Assembly (NCBI GenBank): GCA_007118975.1
Contig: SKQO01000059.1
Location: forward strand, 1-64,000
DNA from: Halobacteriales archaeon
GTDB taxonomy: Archaea; Halobacteriota; Halobacteria; Halobacteriales; SKNY01
Reading direction: 5' to 3'
Length of the DNA: 64,000 bases
The notes beneath the pieces are model-generated. The model ran no database searches and was not told where the DNA came from. It worked only from the letters and a program-made list of their open reading frames with translations. This document shows positions 9,716-19,811 of the stretch, piece by piece (position 1 is the stretch's first letter; each line of letters starts with the position of its first letter). The position numbers were made by a program, and so were the translations under genes.

Positions 9716-10627
9716 TTATGTACTAAAATTAAATAATTCATCCGTCGAATTTTTTCGTATGAGGCCCGCTATCCTGTCTTTATCGTACGAATCATTAATC
9801 GCGGAGGGATACTTCCGGTGAAAGTAAGAAATGATGTTCTCCACATCCCGGTCCAAAAACTCCACGGCGTTTGGGTGTTCGACGGGTACTGCCTGCGGCC
9901 AGTCGAAAATCCGTATCCCGGAAGGAGTAACGAATACGTTGTACTCGCTCAGATCGGCATGAACGTAGCCACGTTCATAGGCGCGTGCGACCTCCGTAAG
10001 GATTTGATCGAGAAAAGACGGCGCGTTTTCTGAATCCAACTTGGTCTCGGCCAGCTCGTTACCCACCAAGCGCTCCATCACGATCGCATGGCGGTTCTGA
10101 TCGATCGGTTCTGGAACAGCGACACTCTCGTGGAGCGCCTGAAGGACCTCGTACTCCCGTTCCGCAGCTTTACGCGCGGTGTACAACCAGGAAACATGGT
10201 CGTGGTCGGCTGTATACTCCCGTTCACGGTGCACTTCCCGAAAATTCGTCATTCCCTCGCGGTGGAATTTCAGCGCATACACGTCCTCCCCCCTGACTTC
10301 AAGGACATCGCTCTCTTTGCCCACCCCGAGAGGGGCGCCCACCTCCTCCACCGTGTCCCGTTCGGCAAAGGTGTGGAGTGCTAGCACATCGTATCCTTCG
10401 AAGCGCAGCTGGAACCCTTCGTACTGCATCGTTCGTCGTTCGATAAGTTCACGGTCGTGGCAGCGATCGAGCCGATACGACACCTCCTCGTCGGTGAGAT
10501 TCGCGAGTTTCGGAAGCTTTTCCCGGTTGACCCATTCGCTGAACCGCATTCCGTGTTCGAGCCCTGAGAGCAGGTAGAAGTCCTCCGCTTCCAGGTCGCG
10601 GATCAGCGGAGCGACGTTTTGAACCAT
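9716..10627 (-). CDS. rio2: Rio2-type serine/threonine protein kinase
   Basis: GVGKESDVLEV, YALKFHREGMTNFREVHREREY, YVHADLSEYNVFVTPSGIRIFDWPQAV. Confidence 0.92.
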   Translation of the reverse strand: MVQNVAPLIRDLEAEDFYLLSGLEHGMRFSEWVNREKLPKLANLTDEEVSYRLDRCHDRELIERRTMQYEGFQLRFEGYDVLALHTFAERDTVEEVGAPLGVGKESDVLEVRGEDVYALKFHREGMTNFREVHREREYTADHDHVSWLYTARKAAEREYEVLQALHESVAVPEPIDQNRHAIVMERLVGNELAETKLDSENAPSFLDQILTEVARAYERGYVHADLSEYNVFVTPSGIRIFDWPQAVPVEHPNAVEFLDRDVENIISYFHRKYPSAINDSYDKDRIAGLIRKNSTDELFNFST

Positions 10628-10879
10628 GATAATTTGTTTGTGTGTCGTCGTGAAAAGTATCTCGCGTGCAAACAGTATATCTCATATCGCTATATCAAAT
10701 CGACTTTCCTCCTTAATGACTGTCCGCTCGCTGCATTTGACAACGGGGTTCATCACGCCCGTGACGATTACCGACAAAATACCGGGGCCGTTGCGGAACA
10801 CGTGCTAGAAGTTACCGCAATCGATGCTGGCGATACCCACTGAAACGAAAAGCGTCAGAACGACTGGTCACGTACGTGA

Positions 10880-11938
10880 TCAAACGAAGTCGCTGAAGGT
10901 TCGCTGATTTGCCCGCAACGATCTAGTCTCGAATCCCTCCCGGGTCATTGCCCGGGCAAACGCGTCCATAAACCCATGGCAGGTATAGAGAATATCGGGG
11001 TCGACGTGCCGGACGACCGAAGCTAATTCCGCGAATCCGCAATGGTCCGAGAGGACAAACCCTCGATCGACGCCACGTTGGAAGCGATACCCTCGATCGA
11101 GCGCCCACCCCGAAAACCCGGCTGTCCGTGCGTTCGTCGTCTCGATCAACCGCTCGACCCATGCTGTCCGTATCATCTGACTCGGCAGTACCAGGATATC
11201 GTCGTCACGCAGCCCTTTGTCATGATCGTATAACTCAGTGTCAAACTCGACGTCGAGCTCGTCCGCGATAAGCCGATTGACTTCCTCGATGGACGCTGTC
11301 GTCATCACGCGACGGTCGAGATCACCAGTGATCAGCCGGAGAATCCGCTGGGCTTTGCCCAACGTATACCCGAACAGGATTGCTGGGCGAGTGGGTTCGG
11401 CCGCGAGCCATTCGTGGGCTGCTCTTACGGTCTCTTCGATCGGCGGGAATGCGTATTCGGACCGGCCGTAGGTGGTCTCGATGATCAGGACGTCAGCTGA
11501 CTGGGCTTCGAATCCCTCCAGATAATCACGGGATCGCGTACAGATATCGCCGGTGTAGAGTAGTGACCAACGATCCCCCCGGACAAGGGCCGCGCGACTA
11601 CCAGCGATGTGACCGGCTGGGAGCAACTCGATCGTTGGATGCTCGGCACGGCGCAGGCAACAGTTCGGGCGCCGATGTTCGGCCAACCGCGCAGTCAACG
11701 GCGAGCAGATCACGCTCCCGGATTCCCGCGGGAGATGGTCGGCATGGGCGTGGCTCAAGACCGTATGAGAACCACCAGGTGTGCGAGGATCGAATCGCAG
11801 CTCGGCTCCGTTCGGCGTCTCGACGATGATCCCACCCTCACTACGGACTCGGATGTCCCGTACGCTCACACGGTGTGGTAGCGGCGGCAGACGAGTAAGA
11901 GTTGAGTGATCGCGATCCCGCAGCGGATTTACGTCCAC
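10880..11938 (-). CDS. MBL-fold/beta-CASP exonuclease (RNA/DNA processing)
   Basis: LSHAHADHLPRE, PAGHIAGSRAAL, YTGDICTRSRDYLEG, ETTYGRSEY. Confidence 0.85.
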   Translation of the reverse strand: MDVNPLRDRDHSTLTRLPPLPHRVSVRDIRVRSEGGIIVETPNGAELRFDPRTPGGSHTVLSHAHADHLPRESGSVICSPLTARLAEHRRPNCCLRRAEHPTIELLPAGHIAGSRAALVRGDRWSLLYTGDICTRSRDYLEGFEAQSADVLIIETTYGRSEYAFPPIEETVRAAHEWLAAEPTRPAILFGYTLGKAQRILRLITGDLDRRVMTTASIEEVNRLIADELDVEFDTELYDHDKGLRDDDILVLPSQMIRTAWVERLIETTNARTAGFSGWALDRGYRFQRGVDRGFVLSDHCGFAELASVVRHVDPDILYTCHGFMDAFARAMTREGFETRSLRANQRTFSDFV

Positions 11939-11957
11939 CGATCAAGCATCTCATGGC

Positions 11958-13646
11958 ATGGACTACGGCGAGCTGGTAGGGACCTACGAGGAGCTCGCCG
12001 CCACCCAATCCCGCCTAGAAAAGACAGAAATCCTGGCCACTTTGCTCAAGGAGGCAGAACGGGACCGACTCGGGCCTGTCGTTCGGTTACTCAGAGGACG
12101 GACATTCGAGCGATGGGAGTCTGGAGACCTCGGAATCTCGAGTTCGCTGACTCACGAAGCGATCAGTCGAGCGACGGGGATCGAGATGGAGACGATCGAA
12201 ACGTGGTGGCGAGAAACCGGTGATCTGGGTGACGCGGCTGCGAGAGCGACCCAGGAAGCCACGCAGGTCACACTCGTGAGTGGGAAGCTGACCGTCGATT
12301 TAGTACACGATACGTTACGATCGCTTGCGGATATGTCCGGCAGTGGGAGCCGGGACCGGCGCGTCGGGGAGATCGCCGGTCTCCTCACGAACGCCGAACC
12401 GTTGGAGGCGAAGTATCTCGTCCGTACGGTCTGCGGTGCGATGCGCTTGGGCATCGGTGAGGGAATTCTGCGTGATGCGATTGCATGGGCGTTCCTGGAA
12501 GAATCGGAGACGGGAGCGGCAGCGGTTCAGTCCGCCCTGGACGTGACGAACGATTTCGGCGTGGTAGCCCGGACCGCTCGCGATCAAGGGCGCAATGGAT
12601 TGGCGAGCCTCGAGATGGAGGTGTTTCGCCCGATCAAACCGATGCTCGCCCAACAGGCTGAAGACCTCCAGACCGCGTTCACGGAACTGGCCGCTCCCGA
12701 CGGTACCGTGCTCCTTGAAGTGAAATACGATGGGATGCGAGCCAAGTTACACGGGGAGGGAGACGATTACCGGATTTATTCCCGACGACTGGAGGACGTC
12801 ACGGCGCAGTTCCCCGACATCGAGCGAGCGATGGCCGATATCTCGCTCGATCGGTTCGTTATCGAGGCAGAAGTCGTCGGCTTCGATCCCGAAAACGAGC
12901 GACCGGTACCGTTCCAGGAGCTTTCGCGCCGAATCACGCGAAAATACGAGATAGATCGGCTCAAAGAGGAGGTCCCTGTCCGGGTGTTCGTCTTTGACCT
13001 GCTCTATGACGATAATGATCTACTCCTGGCTGAACCGTTACGTGAGCGCCTCCGAGGATTGAACGAGCCAATTCGAGAGACGCAGGATCGCCTGATGCGG
13101 GCCGACCATCTTGTGACAGACGATCCAGCTGAGGCAACGCAGTTTCGAGCGTCAGCTCTGGCGAGTGGCCACGAGGGAATCATGGTAAAAAACCTCGACG
13201 CCGCCTACCAGCCCGGGAGCCGGGTCGGCTATCAACAGAAAGTCAAATCCACCCACGATCCCCTCGATCTCGTCGTCACCCGGGCAAAATGGAGTGAAGG
13301 AAGAAAAAGCGACTTTCTCGGTCGACCGTACCTCGCCTGCCGAGATGCCGAGGGGGCGCTCCGAGAGGTCGGCCGGATGCACACTGGGTTCACCGATGAG
13401 GAACTGGAAACGTTTCACGGGTTGGTCGAACCCCTGATTCAGTCGCTCGAGGGCCGAGAGGCCGCCTTGCGTCCGGAGGTAGTCCTGGAGGTCGAATGTG
13501 CCGAAATCCAACGGTCCACGACGTACGACGCAGGATACGCGCTCCGGTTTCCACGGCTGAAACGGATCAGACCGGATCTGGCTGTCGAGGACATTGATAC
13601 CCTCCACACGGTAGCCGAGATGTACGAGTCACAATCCGAATCGTGA
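11958..13646 (+). CDS. lig: ATP-dependent DNA ligase
   Basis: LLEVKYDGMRAKLHG (KxDG), ADISLDRFVIEAEVVGFD, HEGIMVKNLDAAYQPGSR, QQKVK. Confidence 0.93.
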   Translation: MDYGELVGTYEELAATQSRLEKTEILATLLKEAERDRLGPVVRLLRGRTFERWESGDLGISSSLTHEAISRATGIEMETIETWWRETGDLGDAAARATQEATQVTLVSGKLTVDLVHDTLRSLADMSGSGSRDRRVGEIAGLLTNAEPLEAKYLVRTVCGAMRLGIGEGILRDAIAWAFLEESETGAAAVQSALDVTNDFGVVARTARDQGRNGLASLEMEVFRPIKPMLAQQAEDLQTAFTELAAPDGTVLLEVKYDGMRAKLHGEGDDYRIYSRRLEDVTAQFPDIERAMADISLDRFVIEAEVVGFDPENERPVPFQELSRRITRKYEIDRLKEEVPVRVFVFDLLYDDNDLLLAEPLRERLRGLNEPIRETQDRLMRADHLVTDDPAEATQFRASALASGHEGIMVKNLDAAYQPGSRVGYQQKVKSTHDPLDLVVTRAKWSEGRKSDFLGRPYLACRDAEGALREVGRMHTGFTDEELETFHGLVEPLIQSLEGREAALRPEVVLEVECAEIQRSTTYDAGYALRFPRLKRIRPDLAVEDIDTLHTVAEMYESQSES

Positions 13647-13690
13647 GGAACACTCGCAAGTGCTTTGTCTCGATAACGTCGCGTTGTGGT

Positions 13691-14506
13691 ATGACGATCG
13701 ACGTCGAATCCTGCCGCCTCATTCCGACCGAATCTCACCCGGGGGCAGAGAATATGGCCCTCGACGAAATCGCGGCCCGCCGGGCCGCAGACACCGGGAC
13801 GGCAACGGCGCGCGTCTACTGTTGGGAGCCATCGACGCTTTCGCTCGGATACACCCAACAGCCGAAAACGGTGGCGTGGAAGTGGTGCCGGGAACACGGG
13901 ATCGACGTAACCCGGCGGTCGACCGGCGGTGGCGGGATACTGCACGAATCGACGGGCGACGTGGCCTATTCCATCGTCGCACCCAGCGATGCTGTCCCCT
14001 CCGATCTACTAGACGCCTACGAGCTGTTATGCACACCGGTCATTGACGCGTTCGCGTCCCTCGGAATCGAGGTCGATTTTGCGAGCGAAGAACAGCCGCC
14101 GATCTACGAGCCGTCGTGTTACCTCCGGGGGATCAACCCCGCTCACGACCTCGTCGTAGCGGGGACGCCGGAACGGAAGATCAGCGGGAACGCCCAGTAC
14201 CGGCAACGGGATGCAGTTGTTCAGCATGGATCGCTTAAATATGCCGTTGATCCGGACCGACTTCTCAACTGCTTCACGACCGAGGATATCGACTCTGATC
14301 AGGTCCGGGAACGCGTCGCGACGGTAGAAGAACTCGGTGTCACGGATCTAACCGACATGATTGACGCCCTCGAGGGTTCGCTCGTGGCGTTCCTCGGAGC
14401 CGAGCCAGGAAATTGGACGGAAGCTGAACGAGCCGCGTCGAAGACACTTACCACCGAGAAGTTCGAGGCGGAGGAGTGGATTCGTCACCGGGAGGCACCG
14501 GCGTGA
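13691..14506 (+). CDS. lplA: Lipoate-protein ligase-like (BPL/LPL catalytic domain)
   Basis: ATARVYCWEPSTLSLGYTQQ, VTRRSTGGGGILHESTGDVAYSIV, ERKISGNAQYRQRDAVVQHGSL. Confidence 0.87.
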   Translation: MTIDVESCRLIPTESHPGAENMALDEIAARRAADTGTATARVYCWEPSTLSLGYTQQPKTVAWKWCREHGIDVTRRSTGGGGILHESTGDVAYSIVAPSDAVPSDLLDAYELLCTPVIDAFASLGIEVDFASEEQPPIYEPSCYLRGINPAHDLVVAGTPERKISGNAQYRQRDAVVQHGSLKYAVDPDRLLNCFTTEDIDSDQVRERVATVEELGVTDLTDMIDALEGSLVAFLGAEPGNWTEAERAASKTLTTEKFEAEEWIRHREAPA

Positions 14507-14958
14507 CACAAGCGATTGTAGTGCGGGCGAGTGGACACGAGCATGTGAGTGCGAGACACGAGAGCACGTTTGAGATCACCACCGACGACTGGTTGACGCC
14601 AGCAGGTGACTGTATCATCGGTGTTGCTGCCGACAACACTCCGCAGGGACTCCCCACCGAATTTACGAGCGCATGTCGGAATGCGGACGCGACGATAACC
14701 GTCTCGCTTGCGGCTGACGGTCACACGGACATCGTCAGCGGTCACGGGAGCCCGGAGCTGTCGTTTGACAGCGACCGTTCGTTCGTGTGCCGGACCAGCG
14801 AATACGTGGACGATCGAACGGTGATGGTCGGCGCTGATGCTGCCGCGGGTGATCTGGACCGCGATCTGATCGCCGCACTTGAGTCAGGAGCAGCATTGAG
14901 AGCCCGATTCGAAGTCGAACCGGGGGACCCAAGGTCGGGGCACCCATCGCGCAGTTGA
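14503..14958 (+). CDS. DUF371-like domain protein
   Basis: VTQAIVVRASGHEHVSARHESTFEITTDDWLTPAGDCIIGVAADN; overlaps lplA by 4 bp. Confidence 0.75.
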   Translation: MTQAIVVRASGHEHVSARHESTFEITTDDWLTPAGDCIIGVAADNTPQGLPTEFTSACRNADATITVSLAADGHTDIVSGHGSPELSFDSDRSFVCRTSEYVDDRTVMVGADAAAGDLDRDLIAALESGAALRARFEVEPGDPRSGHPSRS

Positions 14959-15815
14959 TGGCAGATGATCGCGAACCGGGTGAGAATATCGGGGCCGCGT
15001 ACGGCACCGCGATTGCTGGTGACGATGGTCCGCCAAGAACGGATGGCGAGCGCGTGGTGGACAGACTCGGCGAATTGTACTGGCAGAAGGGGTACGGCGG
15101 GCGCGATGCGTTCCGATGCCTGGTCCGCACCATCCTCAGCCAGAACACGAGCGATGTCGCGAGTCAACCAGCCCACGACGCGCTCATCGAACGCTTCGAC
15201 GACGGCGAACTCGTCCGCGCCCTCGTGCGTGCCCCCCGCGAAGAGATCGTCGAGACGATCAAATCCGCCGGGCTGTACAATCAGAAAGCCAACGTGATCC
15301 AACGGGCCGCAGAGCATATCGATGGGGCATTTGGTGACGAAGCCTCATTTAACAACTTCATCCAGTCGGCCCCGTACGAGGAAGCGCGGGAACGACTCCT
15401 TGCGATGAACGGGGTGGGTCCGAAAACCGCGGATTGTGTCCTCTTGTTCTCAGGTGGCCGGTCCGGCGTCTTCCCGGTCGATACGCACGTTCACCGGATC
15501 TATCGACGTCTCGGTCTCGTGCCGGCGGACGCCACTCACGAGGAAACGCGAACCATCCTCGAGGGGCGGGTCGAGGAGCTCGATCGTGACGACGAACAGA
15601 AGTGGCGAGATAGCGCGATTCCCCCCGAGAAGTGTGGCTTCGGACACACGGGCTCCATCCAGTTCGGCCGGGAATACTGCAGTGCACGAACACCTGCGTG
15701 TTTGGACGGCGTTGATGCGTGTCCGCTCTCCGATCTCTGCGAACGCGTTGGTATCGACCTTGACACTGAGGAGGTGCGGGATCCTGGGGCGGTGTCAGAC
15801 GGGGAGACCGAGTGA
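14955..15815 (+). CDS. nth: Endonuclease III-like HhH-GPD DNA glycosylase
   Basis: TILSQNTSD, LLAMNGVGPKTADCVLLF, FPVDTHVHRIYRRLGL, C-terminal Cys cluster. Confidence 0.87.
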   Translation: MMADDREPGENIGAAYGTAIAGDDGPPRTDGERVVDRLGELYWQKGYGGRDAFRCLVRTILSQNTSDVASQPAHDALIERFDDGELVRALVRAPREEIVETIKSAGLYNQKANVIQRAAEHIDGAFGDEASFNNFIQSAPYEEARERLLAMNGVGPKTADCVLLFSGGRSGVFPVDTHVHRIYRRLGLVPADATHEETRTILEGRVEELDRDDEQKWRDSAIPPEKCGFGHTGSIQFGREYCSARTPACLDGVDACPLSDLCERVGIDLDTEEVRDPGAVSDGETE

Positions 15816-15901
15816 CGCCGTAACCCCCGCACCGGTTGTGTGATGGCCTCGCCACACCGATCTGGAATTTAGATGGTAGCAACCAATCGTCCGTGACGAT
15901 A

Positions 15902-17302
15902 ATGACCCCTTATCCACGGCGAGCAGTCCTCGGTGGGATCGCAGCCATTGGCGGGCTAGACGCGGTGGCGGGTCCAACGCACGCGACGAATGAAGCTGAC
16001 GATGGGGACGGGGAGCCGATCGAGGTGTTCCTCGAGGATCGCGGGATGCCGCTCGCATATTCGACCGAAGAGCTTCGAAATGCGCTCATGGACGGGGGGC
16101 CGCCGCCTGACGGCATCCCCTCGATCGACGATCCGTCGTTCGTTGAACCCGCCGAGGCACCAGACACACTCGATGACGGTGATCCGATCTTCGGTGTCGT
16201 GATGGATGGGGAGGCCGTGGCCTATCCGCAATACATTCTGGTGTGGCACGAGATTGTCAACCACGACATTGGCGGGACCCCGGTGTGCATTACGTACTGC
16301 CCGCTCACCGGCACGGCTCAGGGATTTTACCGCGGAGACCTCGAGTTTGGCGTCTCCGGGATGCTCGTCAACAGCAACCTCGTGATGTTCGACCGCGAGA
16401 CGGATTCGCTATTCCCGCAAGTACTCGCCTGGGGGATTGAAGGGGAGTTCGAGGAGGAGTTCCTGAACGAGTTTCGGATCGTGTGGACAACCTGGGAACG
16501 GTGGCGGGAACAGTATCCCGAGACGAAACTGTTGAGCGAGAGTACGGGGTTCCCGCGTAACTACGGCGCGGATCCGTACGGCCGGTACAACCCAGTCGGC
16601 GGCTATTACGAGTCCGAACGGCTGCTGTTCCCCGCGCTGTCGGACGACGGGACGCTGCATCCCAAAGAGATGGTACTCGGGGCCCGTGTCGAAGAAGGGG
16701 CATTGGCGGTCCAAAAGACTGTATTGGCCGAAGAGAACATCATCGAAGAGACCGTAGATCACAGGCGATTCGTGTTCGTCTACGACCCTGCTCTGGACAG
16801 CGGATGGTGCTATGTGCCTGCGGACGAAGTCGAAGTCGAATACGAGGAAGGGGAATACGTGGTCGACGGGGAATCCGGGTACGCTGCGGACGAACTGCCG
16901 TTCGACGAGGTGCTCGTCATGGACGCGATGTGGTTTGCCTGGGCTGGCTACTACCCGGAAGCCGAGTTGCTCCATGACGTTGACGCACCGTTTAGCGAGG
17001 GCGATGACGACGAGGAGACGGACGATTCAGTAGCAGACGAACCCGACAATGATGAGCGAGACGAACAGACGAGTGAGGAGAACGATGACACACCGGACGA
17101 GGACGATGAAGATGAGGGGCCAACGGACGATACGGATGATCGTGAGCAGGTAACGACCGAGATCACTGATGGCCAGGAAGAAACCGGGGCGGAGGCGCTT
17201 CCCGGCTTCGGGCCGGTTGCCGCCGCGGGTGGGATCAGTGCCGGTGCGTACGCTGCATATCGACTCGATCTGCTTTCAACATCCAGCGACGACGAGAAGT
17301 AG
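15902..17302 (+). CDS. DUF3179-like secreted protein with acidic linker and PGF-CTERM
   Basis: Tat-like N-terminus YPRRAVLGGIAAIGG; ICITYCPLTGTAQGF-type core (PVCITYCPLTGTAQGFYRG); C-terminus EALPGFGPVAAAGGISAGAYAAYRL. Confidence 0.82.
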   Translation: MTPYPRRAVLGGIAAIGGLDAVAGPTHATNEADDGDGEPIEVFLEDRGMPLAYSTEELRNALMDGGPPPDGIPSIDDPSFVEPAEAPDTLDDGDPIFGVVMDGEAVAYPQYILVWHEIVNHDIGGTPVCITYCPLTGTAQGFYRGDLEFGVSGMLVNSNLVMFDRETDSLFPQVLAWGIEGEFEEEFLNEFRIVWTTWERWREQYPETKLLSESTGFPRNYGADPYGRYNPVGGYYESERLLFPALSDDGTLHPKEMVLGARVEEGALAVQKTVLAEENIIEETVDHRRFVFVYDPALDSGWCYVPADEVEVEYEEGEYVVDGESGYAADELPFDEVLVMDAMWFAWAGYYPEAELLHDVDAPFSEGDDDEETDDSVADEPDNDERDEQTSEENDDTPDEDDEDEGPTDDTDDREQVTTEITDGQEETGAEALPGFGPVAAAGGISAGAYAAYRLDLLSTSSDDEK

Positions 17303-17390
17303 GCCGATGGAATGAAACTCGGGTCAACTAGTGATGACCGATATGGACACCGCCACTACTTTTTTAGTCGTTGGCGTGGCACGATCCCAC

Positions 17391-17963
17391 ATGCCTGATG
17401 TCGTGATCGTCGGCGGGGGTCCCGCCGGCCTGAGCGCCGGATTGTTCACCGCGAAGAACGGGCTCGATACCGTAATCTTCGATGGCGATGACTCGTGGAT
17501 GCATATGGCGCATCTGTTCAACTACCTGGGTATCCGGAGCATAGCGGGCGATGAGTTTCTCGCCGTCGCGCGAGGACAGGTGGAAGACCGTGGTGCAGCC
17601 CTCCACACCGACGAGGAGGTGACGTCCGTGACCGTCCGGGACAACGGATTCACGGTCGAAACGGACGATGGGGAACACGAAGCGAAGTATGTGGTGCTTG
17701 CGACTGGGGCCGATCGTGACCTGGCCGAAGAAATCGGCTGCGAGTTAACCGATGAGGAGACCGTGGCCGTTTCACTCTCGATGGAAACCAGCATCGATGA
17801 CCTATATGCGACCGGAGCGATGGTCCGGGATCAAGAGTGGCAGGCGATCATCTCAGCGGGTGATGGCGGGACGGCCGCACTCGATATCCTCTCGAAAGAG
17901 GAGGGCGAGCATTTCCATGACTTCGATACCCCGGACGACGTGCCGACGTTGGCATCGGAATGA
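17391..17963 (+). CDS. FAD-dependent oxidoreductase, thioredoxin reductase-like
   Basis: PDVVIVGGGPAGLSAGLFTAKNGLDTVIFD; ATGA; short (190 aa). Confidence 0.82.
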   Translation: MPDVVIVGGGPAGLSAGLFTAKNGLDTVIFDGDDSWMHMAHLFNYLGIRSIAGDEFLAVARGQVEDRGAALHTDEEVTSVTVRDNGFTVETDDGEHEAKYVVLATGADRDLAEEIGCELTDEETVAVSLSMETSIDDLYATGAMVRDQEWQAIISAGDGGTAALDILSKEEGEHFHDFDTPDDVPTLASE

Positions 17964-18079
17964 TCCGATCGAACGAGAGCGCGGCTAGGCTGATCGCTTC
18001 AATCGATCGGAGTTCGCGGCGTTTCCCGTGATGCGTTCGTTGGGGCGAATGCTATCCGCCGAAGGTAACGGGTGTGTCC

Positions 18080-19267
18080 TCAGACCCCGATCAACGGGGC
18101 ATACCGAAACGTCAGGAACGCGCCGATGGTCGCGATGACCGGGACGAGATTCTGGATCACGATGACTCGCGCAGTCGTCGACGGGTCGAATAAATCCGCC
18201 GTTCGCGGCATCTCTTCCGGGCGCTCCGCTCCCATTTCCTGGACGGTATCGCCCGGCTGATCTGCCGCAAGGGCGCCCGTGGTAACCGTGGCGGCCTTCT
18301 CGCCACGAACTGCGTCGGACACCGTCACGGTACGCGTTGCTCGTCCCCACCCCAGACCGACGATCGCCATGGTCGCCACAATAACGAGTTGGACGGGAAT
18401 ACCGATGGCCGACAACAAGGTCACGATCGTCGCTGAGATGACCATCACCACCACCGCAGCGGGCAACGGCAGTGCGGTGATGTCGTTCGCCATCGTATCT
18501 AACGTCCGTCGGGCGATGGTGAACGCCCCGATCGCTACCGCCGCACAAGCGATTAGCACCCCTGCCTGCATGCTTATGGCCCCACTGCCGACGAGCGGCG
18601 CGACCGCGTTTGCGACGTTAGAGGCACCGGAACTGAACGCCATATACGCGCCGATCGCGAGGACGATCAACGCTCCACCCACCTCACGGCGTTCGGCTCC
18701 TCCCACGACGCGGATGCGGGGTACAGGCCCGCTCCGGTCGATAACCCAGACACCCTCATCACGAGGGGGAATAGCAACCCACTGGTTGATGTAGGGATAC
18801 CAGTATCGGCCGATGACGCCAGCTACCCAGAACGCCACGATCGGTGCCACGATCCACCACGAGACGATCTGCCCCATCGTGGCCCAATCTAACGTTCCAG
18901 TGGCGATTCCCAGCCCGGCAATCGAACCGACAGCAGTCATGGACGTCGAGGCCGGCACCCCGAAGAGGTTACCACAGTAGAGTGCTACGCCGATGAAGAA
19001 CATCACCACGATCCCTGATTCGAGCGTCAACACCGAACGCGGGACCAGCTCCTCCCCTAACGTTCGCACGACGGCGGGACCGATCAACCATCCACCCAGT
19101 AAAAAACAGACGGACATCAATACGGCGGCCCCAACTTTGGTGACGACGTTCGCCCCGACAGCAGGACCGAACGAGACGCCGGTGGTCGCCCCACCGATGT
19201 TGTAACCGACGAAAACGGCCACCAGGATACCCGCCAACAAGATGACCTCCATATACGCAGTACGCAA
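18080..19267 (-). CDS. pit: Inorganic phosphate transporter (PiT family)
   Basis: VGYNIGGATTGVSFGPAVGANVV; GNLFGVPASTSMTAVGSIAGLG; AFSSGASNVANAVAPLVGSGAIS. Confidence 0.87.
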   Translation of the reverse strand: MRTAYMEVILLAGILVAVFVGYNIGGATTGVSFGPAVGANVVTKVGAAVLMSVCFLLGGWLIGPAVVRTLGEELVPRSVLTLESGIVVMFFIGVALYCGNLFGVPASTSMTAVGSIAGLGIATGTLDWATMGQIVSWWIVAPIVAFWVAGVIGRYWYPYINQWVAIPPRDEGVWVIDRSGPVPRIRVVGGAERREVGGALIVLAIGAYMAFSSGASNVANAVAPLVGSGAISMQAGVLIACAAVAIGAFTIARRTLDTMANDITALPLPAAVVVMVISATIVTLLSAIGIPVQLVIVATMAIVGLGWGRATRTVTVSDAVRGEKAATVTTGALAADQPGDTVQEMGAERPEEMPRTADLFDPSTTARVIVIQNLVPVIATIGAFLTFRYAPLIGV

Positions 19268-19481
19268 CGGCCGAGGGCCTTAAAATACGCAGACCGTAAC
19301 ATTAATGTCATGCTATGACCTACCACAGTACAGGAGGTGGTGCATCTACACCGCAACACCCAAACCAAACACCGACGCTTCGCCTTCAAACCAGCCCTTC
19401 TTCGCGCTTTGATGCCATGTCCAATTTCATCGACCTCAGACCCGACGCGGGGTTTATCCGTTTCTGCGATAAGTATGAGAT

Positions 19482-19709
19482 ATGCGAGACGCATTCACCC
19501 GCATTCTGAGTCGAGCGAAATACGCGGCAATCGGTGGGGCCATCGGCGGCGCGGTGGGCGGCGTTTTTAGTCGTAACGCCGCGAGCACCGGGGCTGCTCT
19601 CGGGGCGCTCTTGGGCGCCGCAATCGGTGAAAAACGAGTCGACGCGGTGTCCTACATCTCGGAGATCAAAGAGCGGAAATCCGAAATCCCGTCCCTCGCC
19701 AACGAGTAA
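19482..19709 (+). CDS. Small glycine-zipper protein
   Basis: AIGGAIGGAVGGVFSRNAASTGAALGALLGAAIGEK. Confidence 0.65.
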   Translation: MRDAFTRILSRAKYAAIGGAIGGAVGGVFSRNAASTGAALGALLGAAIGEKRVDAVSYISEIKERKSEIPSLANE

Positions 19710-19811
19710 GCGAGCCGAAGCATCGAGGCGGTTTTACCCGAAGATTGGCAACCGACCGACGAACGATCGTTAATTCGCTCCCTCCCCTCCCATAGCACGG
19801 GAGTGGGCGAT

